Assembly: GCF_000263855.1 (NCBI RefSeq)
Contig: NZ_AJWX01000001.1
Span: 124,001 to 188,000 of the forward strand
DNA: 64,000 nucleotides
Direction of reading: 5' to 3'
DNA from: Pseudomonas sp. M47T1
GTDB lineage: Bacteria; Pseudomonadota; Gammaproteobacteria; Pseudomonadales; Pseudomonadaceae
In this document: positions 18,486 to 26,351 of the stretch, piece by piece
Numbering within the stretch: position 1 is the stretch's first letter
How the letters are laid out: every line of letters starts with the position of its first letter
The notes under the pieces: model-generated
What the model was told of the DNA's origin: nothing
The model's database searches: none
Seen by the model: the letters and a program-made list of their open reading frames with translations, nothing else
Position numbers and translations under genes: made by a program

Positions 18486-19511
18486 ATGTTCAAGCCACTT
18501 GCACTTGTCGCTGCCATTGTTGCCGCTTTCAGTCTGCAGGCCAGCGCGGCCACCACTGAACTGACCGTGTACACCGCCTTGGAGCCCGAACAGCTGACGG
18601 CCTACAAGCAAGCGTTCGAGAAGGTCAACCCGGACATCGAGATCAAGTGGGTGCGCGACTCCACGGGCATCGTCACCGCCAAGCTGCTGGCCGAGAAAGA
18701 CCGCCCGCAAGCCGACGCCGTGTGGGGCCTGGCGGCGTCCAGCCTGGCGATCCTCGACCAGCAGGGCATGCTGGAAGGCTATGCGCCCAAGGACCTGGCC
18801 AAGATTGGCGAACACTATCGCGACCCCGCCAACCCGCCGATGTGGGTAGGCATGGACGTGTGGGCCGCCACCATCTGCTTCAACACCGTGGAGGCCGAGA
18901 AGCAAGGGCTGACCAAGCCGGTGAGCTGGCAGGACCTGACCAAGCCTGAGTACAAGGGCAAGATCGTCATGCCTAACCCGGCCTCCTCGGGTACGGGTTT
19001 TCTCGACGTGAGCGCCTGGTTGCAGACCTATGGCGAGAAGCAGGGCTGGAAGTACATGGACGATCTGCACCAGAACATCGGTCAATACGTGCACTCCGGT
19101 TCCAAGCCGTGCAAGTTGGCCGCGTCGGGTGAATTCCCGATCGGCATCTCGTTCGAGTACCCGGCCGTGCAACTCAAACGCCAGGGCGCGCCGCTGGACA
19201 TCATCCTGCCCAAGGAAGGCCTGGGCTGGGAAATCGAGGCCACCGCCGTGATCAAGGGCACCCCGCACGCGGATGCGGCGAAGAAGCTGGCTGACTTCTC
19301 GGCAAGCCCGGCGGCGATGGAGTTGTACAAGGAAAACTTCGCCGTGCTGGCCCAGCCAGGCATTGCCAAGCCGCAGACCGAACTGCCCGCTGACTACGAG
19401 CAGCGCCTGATCAAGAACGACTTTGCCTGGGCGTCGAAGAACCGCGACACCATCCTCACCGAGTGGCGCAAGCGCTACGACGGCAAGTCCGAGAAGCTGG
19501 CCAATCAGTAA
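18486..19511 (+). CDS. aepX: 2-Aminoethylphosphonate substrate-binding protein
   Basis: This is a 341-residue periplasmic binding protein with a Sec signal peptide (residues 1-21 or so, ending in LQASA) and the ELTVYTALEPEQL start seen in the iron-/phosphonate-binding extracellular family. The binding cleft segments WVRDSTGIVTAKLLAEK and NPASSGTGFLDVSAW are present. In the related AepX proteins this fold binds 2-aminoethylphosphonate with high affinity. It is the third gene of the unit, 48 bp after the permease, and is separated from the catabolic genes by a small REP hairpin. Confidence 0.85.
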   Translation: MFKPLALVAAIVAAFSLQASAATTELTVYTALEPEQLTAYKQAFEKVNPDIEIKWVRDSTGIVTAKLLAEKDRPQADAVWGLAASSLAILDQQGMLEGYAPKDLAKIGEHYRDPANPPMWVGMDVWAATICFNTVEAEKQGLTKPVSWQDLTKPEYKGKIVMPNPASSGTGFLDVSAWLQTYGEKQGWKYMDDLHQNIGQYVHSGSKPCKLAASGEFPIGISFEYPAVQLKRQGAPLDIILPKEGLGWEIEATAVIKGTPHADAAKKLADFSASPAAMELYKENFAVLAQPGIAKPQTELPADYEQRLIKNDFAWASKNRDTILTEWRKRYDGKSEKLANQ

Positions 19512-19524
19512 ACCCCCGTCACTC

Positions 19525-19550
19525 TAGCCGCTGCTGTCAGGCTGCGGCTA
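19525..19550. repeat. Single REP hairpin inside the phosphonate operon
   Basis: TAGCCGC at 19525-19531 pairs with GCGGCTA at 19544-19550 around a short loop, in the 53-bp gap between the binding-protein and FAD-oxidoreductase genes. It lacks a T run, so it more likely stabilises upstream mRNA than stops transcription. That would favour the binding protein, whose transcripts are usually most abundant. Confidence 0.55.
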
Positions 19551-19564
19551 CGAGAGGTAATTGA

Positions 19565-20719
19565 ATGACTCAACACAGCGACATGCTCATTGTCGGCGCC
19601 GGTATTCTGGGCTTGTCCCATGCGTATGCCGCCGCCCAACGCGGGCTCAAGGTTCGCGTATTCGAACGCAGTGCCACGCCGCTGGGCGCCTCGGTGCGCA
19701 ACTTCGGCCAGGCGCTGGTTACCGGCCAGCCCGTGGGCCAGATGCACGCCCTGGCCAAGGCCAGCCGTAGCCTATGGGCGCACTGGGCCGAACAGGCCGG
19801 CTTCGCCCTCAAGCGCAACGGCTCGCTGCTGTTCGCCCGTAACGAGCTGGAACACCAGTTGCTCGAACATTTCTGCGCCGAACGCGCCGTGGAACATGGT
19901 TATCGGGTTGAACTGCTGCAAGGCGAGGCCCTGAACCAGCTGTACAACGGCCAGTTCCGCCATCACCACGCGGCGCTGCTAGGCCTGGATGACCAGCAAC
20001 TGTATTCGCGCGAAGCGATTCCGGCGCTGGTGGAATTCCTGCGCGGCCAAGGCGTGGAGTTTCATTTTTCCACCCTGGTGCGCGACGCCGAGCCAGGCCG
20101 GCTGCGTACCACCGCCGGGACCTTTTCCGGCGCGCAGATCGTGGTGTGCTCGGGGCACGACTACCAGACGCTGCTCAGCGACGCCATGGCCGCCCTCGAC
20201 CCACAGGTCTGCCGCCTGCAAATGCTGCGGGTGCGGCCGCAATTCGACCTGGACCTGCAACAGTCCGTCCTCACCGGCCTGAGCTGCCTGCACTACGGCG
20301 CCTTCGCAGGCCTGCCGCAAACCCTGGCCTTGCAGGCGCAGGTGCAGAAGGACAGCCCGCACCTGGTGGCGCAGGGCATTCACCTGCTGGTAAGCCCCAC
20401 GCCCGATCGCGAGCTGATCATCGGCGATTCCCACCACTACGGCCGCGATGCCTCGCCGTTCAACGCCGAGCAGGTGGACGACTGGATGATCGAGCTGGCC
20501 GAGCACACGCTGGGTGGCAAGCTCCAGGTCATCGAGCGCTGGCAGGGCGTCTATGGGGCCAAGGGCAGCCATCCGTTCTCGTTGCTACGCGTGGCGCCGG
20601 GCCTCAGTTCGGCCCTAATGCATACCGGCGTGGGCATGAGCGTGGGCCCGGCACTGGCCGAGCGCAACATCGCCGATCTGCTGGGTGAGGCGCCGCATGG
20701 CCTGGAGGTGCCGGCATGA
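19565..20719 (+). CDS. FAD-dependent aminophosphonate oxidoreductase (TIGR03364-like)
   Basis: The 384-residue DAO-fold flavoprotein has a dinucleotide-binding GAGILG at 11-16, the acidic residue ending the second strand in VFERS, and GASVRNFGQA at 41-50, characteristic of the TIGR03364 group found in phosphonate operons. It most resembles glycine/sarcosine oxidases, so an oxidative deamination of an amino- or N-methylaminophosphonate is expected; relatives have been reported to convert N-methyl-AEP or AEP to phosphonoacetaldehyde. Substrate here is inferred from neighbours. Its stop overlaps the next gene's start (ATGA), which implies translational coupling. Confidence 0.8.
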   Translation: MTQHSDMLIVGAGILGLSHAYAAAQRGLKVRVFERSATPLGASVRNFGQALVTGQPVGQMHALAKASRSLWAHWAEQAGFALKRNGSLLFARNELEHQLLEHFCAERAVEHGYRVELLQGEALNQLYNGQFRHHHAALLGLDDQQLYSREAIPALVEFLRGQGVEFHFSTLVRDAEPGRLRTTAGTFSGAQIVVCSGHDYQTLLSDAMAALDPQVCRLQMLRVRPQFDLDLQQSVLTGLSCLHYGAFAGLPQTLALQAQVQKDSPHLVAQGIHLLVSPTPDRELIIGDSHHYGRDASPFNAEQVDDWMIELAEHTLGGKLQVIERWQGVYGAKGSHPFSLLRVAPGLSSALMHTGVGMSVGPALAERNIADLLGEAPHGLEVPA

Positions 20720-21273
20720 GCAGTGCTGAACAAAGGGTGGATGAGGTGTTCGGCCTGTACCGTCGTCACGGCCACAGCGATTACATCGGCGAGCCAGTGT
20801 CGCAGGTCGAGCACATGTCCCAGGCCGCGCAGCAGGCCATGGCCGAAGGCTTCGACGATGAAGTGGTATTGGCAGCGTTCTTCCATGACATCGGGCATAT
20901 CTGCGCCGATGAAGCGGCCAGCATGGGTGGTTATGGCGCGGTCAGCCATGAGCGCCTGGGCGCCGACTACCTGCGCCGCCAGGGCTTCAGTGAACGCTTG
21001 GCCAGGCTGGTGGAATACCACGTGCAGGCCAAGCGTTACCTGACCTTGCGCCAGCCCGGCTACTACCAGCGCTTGAGCGAGGCCAGCCGGCGCACCTTGG
21101 AGTACCAGGGCGGGGTGATGAGCGCGGCGCAGGCCGATGCCTTCGAGCGCGACCCGCTGTGCCAGGTCAGCCTGCGCATGCGCCACTGGGACGAGGAAGC
21201 CAAGCAGGTGGACGTGCCACTGGTTGACCTGGCATTGCTCAGGGCCCGGGCCTTGAGGTTGCTGTCGGCTTAA
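20716..21273 (+). CDS. HD-domain oxygenase, PhnZ-like (phosphonate C-P cleavage)
   Basis: The 185-residue HD-domain protein matches the PhnZ mixed-valent di-iron oxygenase pattern. His33, the His57-Asp58 pair, His78 and His102 are candidate iron ligands. Tyr23 and Glu26 sit in the DYIGE segment that in PhnZ gates the iron site, and Lys106 lies where PhnZ binds the phosphonate. PhnZ splits (R)-1-hydroxy-2-aminoethylphosphonate into glycine and phosphate using O2. No PhnY hydroxylase is encoded nearby, so the true substrate is open. Its stop codon shares the palindrome TTAA with the convergent GTPase gene. Confidence 0.78.
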   Translation: MSSAEQRVDEVFGLYRRHGHSDYIGEPVSQVEHMSQAAQQAMAEGFDDEVVLAAFFHDIGHICADEAASMGGYGAVSHERLGADYLRRQGFSERLARLVEYHVQAKRYLTLRQPGYYQRLSEASRRTLEYQGGVMSAAQADAFERDPLCQVSLRMRHWDEEAKQVDVPLVDLALLRARALRLLSA

Positions 21274-22634
21274 AGCTGGCGGGCCAACTGTTCGATCTGC
21301 TCGTGGCGTTCGGCCTGGTTCAGCCGCGGTTGCGGGTTCAAGGGCGACCATTGCGGGTGCGCACGGGCCTTGCCCAGGGCCTCGGGTAGCTTGCCCTGGC
21401 GCCAGCTTTTGTCCTGAGGCGTGGCCACTTCAATGCTGCCCATGGCGGCGTGGCCACGGGCCTCCAGCGCTTGCTGCAGTTGCCGTTGACGCAGGGCCAG
21501 CAGGCGCAGAATGTTGTCGTCCACGGTCAGTTCACGCTGGCCCTTGAGCTTGCCCATCAACCGGCTGCCGTAGCCACGCGCAGTCTGCAAGGCGCCGCCG
21601 GCGATGGCACCGGCCAATGCCGCCAGGCCCAGGGTGATACCGCCCACCAGCAGGTCGACGCCGGCACCGGCCGCCGCGCCGGCGGCAATGCCGCTGCCCA
21701 CTTTCACGCCCAGTTGCTTGAGGGTTTCGGGGTTGAACAGGTCATCACCCCAGCGCCCGTCCAGCAACGGCAAATCAGTGGCGGCAGCATCTTCGGGGCG
21801 AAATCCGTACAGCTTGAGCAGCGCTTGCACGCATTTCTGTTCGCGCTGGCGTATGGCGTCGTGCAGCCCTCGGATGGCGGCCTCTACGCCCTCGCGATCA
21901 CCGGCCACGCTGCGCCGGCAGGCCGCACAGTCGATCAACAACTCGGCAATCAGGCGTTGGCCGCTCTGCTGGCGGACCTTGCGCTGTTGCTGCTGGTCTT
22001 CCACCAGCCGTTGCAGGCTGGGACGGGCGTGTTCCAGCAGCAGGGCCAGGCTTTCGTACAGGCGTCGCTCGCCATCTTCAGGCGGTGCCACGCTGTCGAA
22101 ACGCACCAGCGCGTGCAGGCCCAGGCGCGCCAGGGCCTCGCGCCACTGCTCTTCGCGGTGGCCGGGGCTGGCGACGAAGTTGAGCACAGGCAACAGCGGC
22201 TTGCCGCAGCCGTTGAGTACTTCCAGTTCATCCCGGTACTTGGCCAGCACTGGTTCGCGGGCATCGATCACGTACAGCCCTGCGTCGCTGGCCAGCAGTT
22301 GGCGCAGCACCTTGGCTTCCTGTTCGAAGCGCTGGCGGGCCTCGCTACCGTGCAGAAAACGCTCGGTGCGAGCCGGGCCATCGAGACGCTCGCCGGGGCG
22401 GTCCAGGCGTTCCAGATAGTCGAGCAGTGCGATGGCGTCTTCCAGCCCCGGGGTGTCGTAAAGCTCCAGCAGTGCTTCGCCGTCCACCGACAGGCGTGCG
22501 CCCTCGACATGGCGGGTGGTGCTGGGCCGGTGCGAGACCTCGCCAAAGCCCACGTCGCGGGTCAGGGTGCGCAGCAGCGAGGTCTTGCCCACATTGGTGT
22601 GGCCGACCACCGCCAATTTAAGAGGCTTGGTCAT
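21270..22634 (-). CDS. GTPase with DUF3482 domain
   Basis: The 454-residue protein has an N-terminal Era-like G domain: P-loop GHTNVGKTSL at 11-20, a DTPGLED switch II, and a possible G4 around NFVASP. A long helical middle region follows, then a glycine/alanine-rich hydrophobic segment (about 305-350, GSGIAAGAAAGAGVDLLVGG and onward) like those that insert into or bind membranes. This is the architecture of DUF3482 proteins, whose role is unknown. Its start overlaps the end of the DUF2868 gene by 17 bp, so the two are coupled. Confidence 0.82.
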   Translation of the reverse strand: MTKPLKLAVVGHTNVGKTSLLRTLTRDVGFGEVSHRPSTTRHVEGARLSVDGEALLELYDTPGLEDAIALLDYLERLDRPGERLDGPARTERFLHGSEARQRFEQEAKVLRQLLASDAGLYVIDAREPVLAKYRDELEVLNGCGKPLLPVLNFVASPGHREEQWREALARLGLHALVRFDSVAPPEDGERRLYESLALLLEHARPSLQRLVEDQQQQRKVRQQSGQRLIAELLIDCAACRRSVAGDREGVEAAIRGLHDAIRQREQKCVQALLKLYGFRPEDAAATDLPLLDGRWGDDLFNPETLKQLGVKVGSGIAAGAAAGAGVDLLVGGITLGLAALAGAIAGGALQTARGYGSRLMGKLKGQRELTVDDNILRLLALRQRQLQQALEARGHAAMGSIEVATPQDKSWRQGKLPEALGKARAHPQWSPLNPQPRLNQAERHEQIEQLARQL

Positions 22635-24003
22635 TGCCGGTCTCCAGCCAGGTCAGGGGTGGCTGGTCGACGATGTCCAGGCCCAGCGCGTCCAGAGCCT
22701 GGCGCCAGTCGGCCAGGCGGTTGGCGTCCAATTGTTGCCCGCCAGGCGCGGGCAACAGCCACACCCGGGTCTGCCCGGCGCTGCGCGCAAGCTCCGCAAT
22801 CAGCCCCAGGCTGCCACGGTCGGGCGAGCGCCGTGGGTCGCAGGCAACGGCCAGGCGGGCGGCGGGGTAGCGGGCCAACTGGTCGAGCAGGCGCCGTCGC
22901 GATTCGCGGCTGTCGAGGATGCCGCCATCACCGACGCTGGCAGGCATTTGCGGTGGCCAGGGGTGCTGGTCGTCCAGTTCCACGCCTACGAGCAGGGCGC
23001 CTTCGGCCCGGTGATGGGCTACCGGGGAGGTGACCTGGTGCAATTGCGCTGGGGCATTGTCATTCACGCCCAGGCGTTCGCTGCTGGGCATTAGGCGTTC
23101 CCGCAACTCGGTATAGCCGGGCAGGCCCAGGTCCAGTTGCAAGCGCGCGCGCCCCAGCCGCCATTGCACCCAGCAGCCCAGTGCCAGCAGCAGGCGCGGC
23201 ACGATGCCGAACACCAGCAGCACGCCCACCAGCCAGCCGGCCCAGGCCTGGCGAGCACTGTCCACGGCCAGGGCGCTGTCGCCGCTGGCGCGGATGGTAT
23301 CGATATCCGGCACGCTGAAGCCCAGCAGCGCAGGCACGGTGCCGAGGGCGCGGGTCATGGCCACGAAGGTATCGGGCCCCAGGATGGTGGTTTCCCAGAT
23401 GAAACCGTAGCGCCGGGTGGCCAAGAGTAATAGCAGGAGCACCAGCGCGCTGGTCAGGGCCAGCAGCCACAGGCCATTGACCAGGGTGCCCAGCAGCCAG
23501 CGGTTGAGGCGCCGGCGTTGCAGCAGCAGGATCAGCGCCGGCCCCAGGTGCGCGGCATTGGCGTCCCGGGCGAGCTTTGCGCTGAGCCACATCCACAGAC
23601 GGCCCAGGCTGGCGCTGTGTTCACCGGCCAGCAACAGCCCGCAGGCCCAGCTCAGCAAAAGTACCCAGTTAAGGCCCAGCAGGCTGCCCAGCGCCCAGAA
23701 GACGTTGACCGGGCCGGTGCCCAGGGCGGCGAAGGCCAGGCCCGCGCCGCTGATGATCACCAGGACGGCCAGCAGCATCACGCTCAAGCGCGCACCCTGT
23801 TTCCAGTGGCGCAGGGCGGGCAGCAGGCCATCGCGTTCGGCGAGCCAGGTGGCCCGGTGTTGAATGCGCGCCGCCAGGTCGCCACCCTGCTGGCGGGCGC
23901 GGCGGTTGGCCTCCTGGTCGTCTAGGGGGCCGGTATGTTCTTCGCGCAGGCGAATGGCTTCGGTAAGCCAGAGTGTGTCCAGTGCTGTCACGCCACCATC
24001 CAT
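22618..24003 (-). CDS. DUF2868 membrane protein, partner of the DUF3482 GTPase
   Basis: The protein is about 461 residues from the ATG at 24003; a GTG at 23991 is equally possible because neither has a strong ribosome-binding site. It has four clear hydrophobic segments in the first ~275 residues (for instance VMLLAVLVIISGAGLAFAAL and LWLLALTSALVLLLLLLA). A soluble C-terminal part contains AVACDPRRSPDRGS. It matches the DUF2868 family, always seen next to a DUF3482 GTPase in my memory of Pseudomonas genomes. The pair probably acts at the inner membrane; what it does is unknown. Divergent from folA. Confidence 0.75.
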   Translation of the reverse strand: MDGGVTALDTLWLTEAIRLREEHTGPLDDQEANRRARQQGGDLAARIQHRATWLAERDGLLPALRHWKQGARLSVMLLAVLVIISGAGLAFAALGTGPVNVFWALGSLLGLNWVLLLSWACGLLLAGEHSASLGRLWMWLSAKLARDANAAHLGPALILLLQRRRLNRWLLGTLVNGLWLLALTSALVLLLLLLATRRYGFIWETTILGPDTFVAMTRALGTVPALLGFSVPDIDTIRASGDSALAVDSARQAWAGWLVGVLLVFGIVPRLLLALGCWVQWRLGRARLQLDLGLPGYTELRERLMPSSERLGVNDNAPAQLHQVTSPVAHHRAEGALLVGVELDDQHPWPPQMPASVGDGGILDSRESRRRLLDQLARYPAARLAVACDPRRSPDRGSLGLIAELARSAGQTRVWLLPAPGGQQLDANRLADWRQALDALGLDIVDQPPLTWLETGNDQAS

Positions 24004-24073
24004 TGATCGAACCAGCCCAAAGCATAACCCAGCCATGGCTGATCAAGGACCCGGGCTCTGATATCCTCGCGGC

Positions 24074-24586
24074 ATGAAAAACACACTCCCCCTCAGCCTG
24101 ATCGCGGCCCTCGCCGAGAACCGCGTCATCGGCATCGACAACAGCATGCCCTGGCACCTGCCGGGCGATTTCAAATACTTCAAGGCCACCACCCTGGGCA
24201 AGCCGATCATCATGGGCCGCAAGACCTGGGATTCCCTGGGCCGCCCCCTGCCGGGGCGCTTGAACATCGTGGTCAGCCGCCAGGCGGGGCTGGTGCTTGA
24301 AGGGGCGGAGGTGTATCCGTCGCTGGAAGCGGCTATCCAGCGTGCCGAAGCCTGGGCCCAGGAAAACGGAGCCAGCGAGCTGATGTTGATTGGTGGGGCG
24401 CAGTTGTATGCGCAAGGGCTGGAGTTGGCCGACCGTCTGTACCTTACCCGCGTAGCGGCCAGCCCGGCGGGCGATGCGTGGTTCCCCGAATACGATGAGA
24501 GTCAGTGGTTGCTGGCCTCCAACACCGAAAACCCGGCCGTGGACGACGCCCCGGCGTATGCCTTCGAAGTCTGGGACCGCCGCTAA
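24074..24586 (+). CDS. folA: Dihydrofolate reductase
   Basis: FolA reduces dihydrofolate to tetrahydrofolate with NADPH and is the trimethoprim target. The 170-residue length is typical of Pseudomonas. The proline-tryptophan substrate site MPWHLPGDFKYFK, the NADPH-binding GRKTWDSLG and IGGAQLYAQ motifs, and the conserved catalytic acid in the first of these (Asp of PGDF) are intact. It is a single gene followed by a perfect REP pair. Confidence 0.97.
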   Translation: MKNTLPLSLIAALAENRVIGIDNSMPWHLPGDFKYFKATTLGKPIIMGRKTWDSLGRPLPGRLNIVVSRQAGLVLEGAEVYPSLEAAIQRAEAWAQENGASELMLIGGAQLYAQGLELADRLYLTRVAASPAGDAWFPEYDESQWLLASNTENPAVDDAPAYAFEVWDRR

Positions 24587-24612
24587 AACTTACGATCTCA
24601 ACTCAAACAACT

Positions 24613-24699
24613 GTGGGAGCGGGCTCTGCCCGCGAAATCGTCACCTTGAGCAGTCAGGTACTGCGCGGTGCGCTTTTCGCGGGCAGAGCCCGCTCCCAC
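24613..24699. repeat. Perfect 25-bp REP inverted pair after folA
   Basis: The arms 24613-24637 and 24675-24699 are exact inverted copies of a 25-mer that starts GTGGGAGCGGGCTCTGCCC. The 37-nt spacer has no coding potential. It lies between the convergent ends of folA and the cystine symporter gene and is the best-preserved REP pair in the window. Confidence 0.85.
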
Positions 24700-24712
24700 G
24701 AAGGTGAATGAA

Positions 24713-26104
24713 TCAGCGGTGCGCCAGCTCCGCGTGCTCGTCGGCGTCCAGCAGCGTGCGGTCGGTCTGTTTCATCACCTGGCTGGTGATGGTGCCGGCC
24801 GTCATGGAACCACTGACGTTCAACGCCGTGCGGCCCATGTCGATCAGCGGCTCAACCGAAATCAGCAACGCCACCAGCGATACCGGCAGGCCCATGGCCG
24901 GCAACACAATCAGTGCGGCGAACGTTGCGCCGCCGCCCACGCCGGCCACGCCGGCCGAGCTCAGGGTAACGATGGCCACCAGCGTGGTAATCCACATCGG
25001 GTCCAGCGGGTTGATGCCTACGGTAGGCGCAACCATCACCGCCAGCATTGCCGGGTAGAGCCCGGCGCAGCCGTTCTGGCCAATGGTGGCGCCGAACGAG
25101 GCGGCGAAGCTGGCGATCGATTGCGGGATGCCCAGGCGCTGGGTTTGCGCTTCGATGCTCAGCGGGATGGTAGCCGCGCTGGAGCGGCTGGTGAAGGCAA
25201 AGGTCAGCACCGGCCACACCTTGCGCAGGAAGCGCAGCGGGTGGACCCCGGCGATGCTCAGCAGCAGGCCATGCACCATGAACATCAGCGACAGTCCGAT
25301 GTAGGACACCAGCACGAAGCTGCCCAGCTTGAGGATGTCCTGCAGGTTGGAACTGGCGACCACCTTGGCCATCAGCGCCAGCACGCCGTAGGGCGTGAGC
25401 TTCATTACCAGGCGTACCAGGCGCGTTACCCAGGCTTGCAGGGTCTCGATGGCGCTGACCACATTCGCGCCCTTCTCGGCGTCATCCTTGAGCAGCCGCA
25501 GCGCGGCCACACCCAGGAAGGCGGCGAAGATCACCACGCTGATGATCGAGGTCGGCTTGGCCCGGGCCAGGTCGGCCACCGGGTTCTGCGGCACGAAGGA
25601 CAGCAGCAGTTGCGGGATGTTGAGGTCGTTGACCTTGCCCACGTAATCGCTCTGGATTGCCTGCATGCGCGCCAGTTCCTGGGTGCCGGCCACCAGGCCT
25701 TCGGCGGTGAGGCCGAACAGGTTGGTCAGGCCCACGCCGATCAGCGCGGCGATGGCGGTGGTGAACAGCAGCACGCCAATGGTCAGGAAGCTGATCTTGC
25801 CCAGCGACGAGGCGTTGTGCAGGCGGGCGACGGCGCTGAGGATGGAGGCGAAGATCAGCGGCATCACGATCATTTGCAGCAGTTGCACGTAGCCGTTGCC
25901 CACCAGGTCCAGCCAGCCGATGGTGGTCTTGAGCAGCGGGTTGCCCTGGCCGTAGATCAGGTGCAGGGCGCTGCCGAACAGCACGCCCAGCACCAGGCCG
26001 ATCAACACCTTTTTGGCCAGGCTGAATGAGGTGCGGCTGGTTTGTGCCAGGCCCAGCAGCAACGCCAGGAACACCAGCAGGTTGAGTAACAGGGGCAGGT
26101 TCAT
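24713..26104 (-). CDS. tcyP: L-cystine / dicarboxylate:cation symporter (DAACS family)
   Basis: This is a 463-residue glutamate-transporter-fold protein with eight or more membrane helices and two hairpin loops. Conserved are the serine-rich re-entrant loop [12 protein letters not shown] and the later [20 protein letters not shown] region. The sequence is closer to TcyP/YdjN-type cystine symporters than to GltP, so cystine uptake is the best guess. A GGAG box lies 6 bp before the ATG. It is monocistronic. Confidence 0.82.
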   Translation of the reverse strand: MNLPLLLNLLVFLALLLGLAQTSRTSFSLAKKVLIGLVLGVLFGSALHLIYGQGNPLLKTTIGWLDLVGNGYVQLLQMIVMPLIFASILSAVARLHNASSLGKISFLTIGVLLFTTAIAALIGVGLTNLFGLTAEGLVAGTQELARMQAIQSDYVGKVNDLNIPQLLLSFVPQNPVADLARAKPTSIISVVIFAAFLGVAALRLLKDDAEKGANVVSAIETLQAWVTRLVRLVMKLTPYGVLALMAKVVASSNLQDILKLGSFVLVSYIGLSLMFMVHGLLLSIAGVHPLRFLRKVWPVLTFAFTSRSSAATIPLSIEAQTQRLGIPQSIASFAASFGATIGQNGCAGLYPAMLAVMVAPTVGINPLDPMWITTLVAIVTLSSAGVAGVGGGATFAALIVLPAMGLPVSLVALLISVEPLIDMGRTALNVSGSMTAGTITSQVMKQTDRTLLDADEHAELAHR

Positions 26105-26351
26105 TGAAGCTCCAGGTGAAAGATTTCCGGGCTACTGCGCCTCTGAGGGGCGCTGGCCAACCACAAACTCTAACATCCTGAATTTTCTGTCATTTATACC
26201 AAGATCGAATGTAGATAGTCGTTTTTGGAATAAGTATGTGTCGCTCAGGGATATGCCTGTGGCGTGATCCCGTTCCTGACAGTCGCCCTCAAGCGAGATT
26301 TGTCATGAGCATTTGCTACGGTCCATCGGATCTCACTGGGGAGCACCACCG

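Noticed and set aside
21450..23033. A 527-codon plus-strand frame opposite the GTPase and DUF2868 genes
   Set aside because: Antisense to two genes that have recognisable motifs and a natural coupling; the antisense product shows none.
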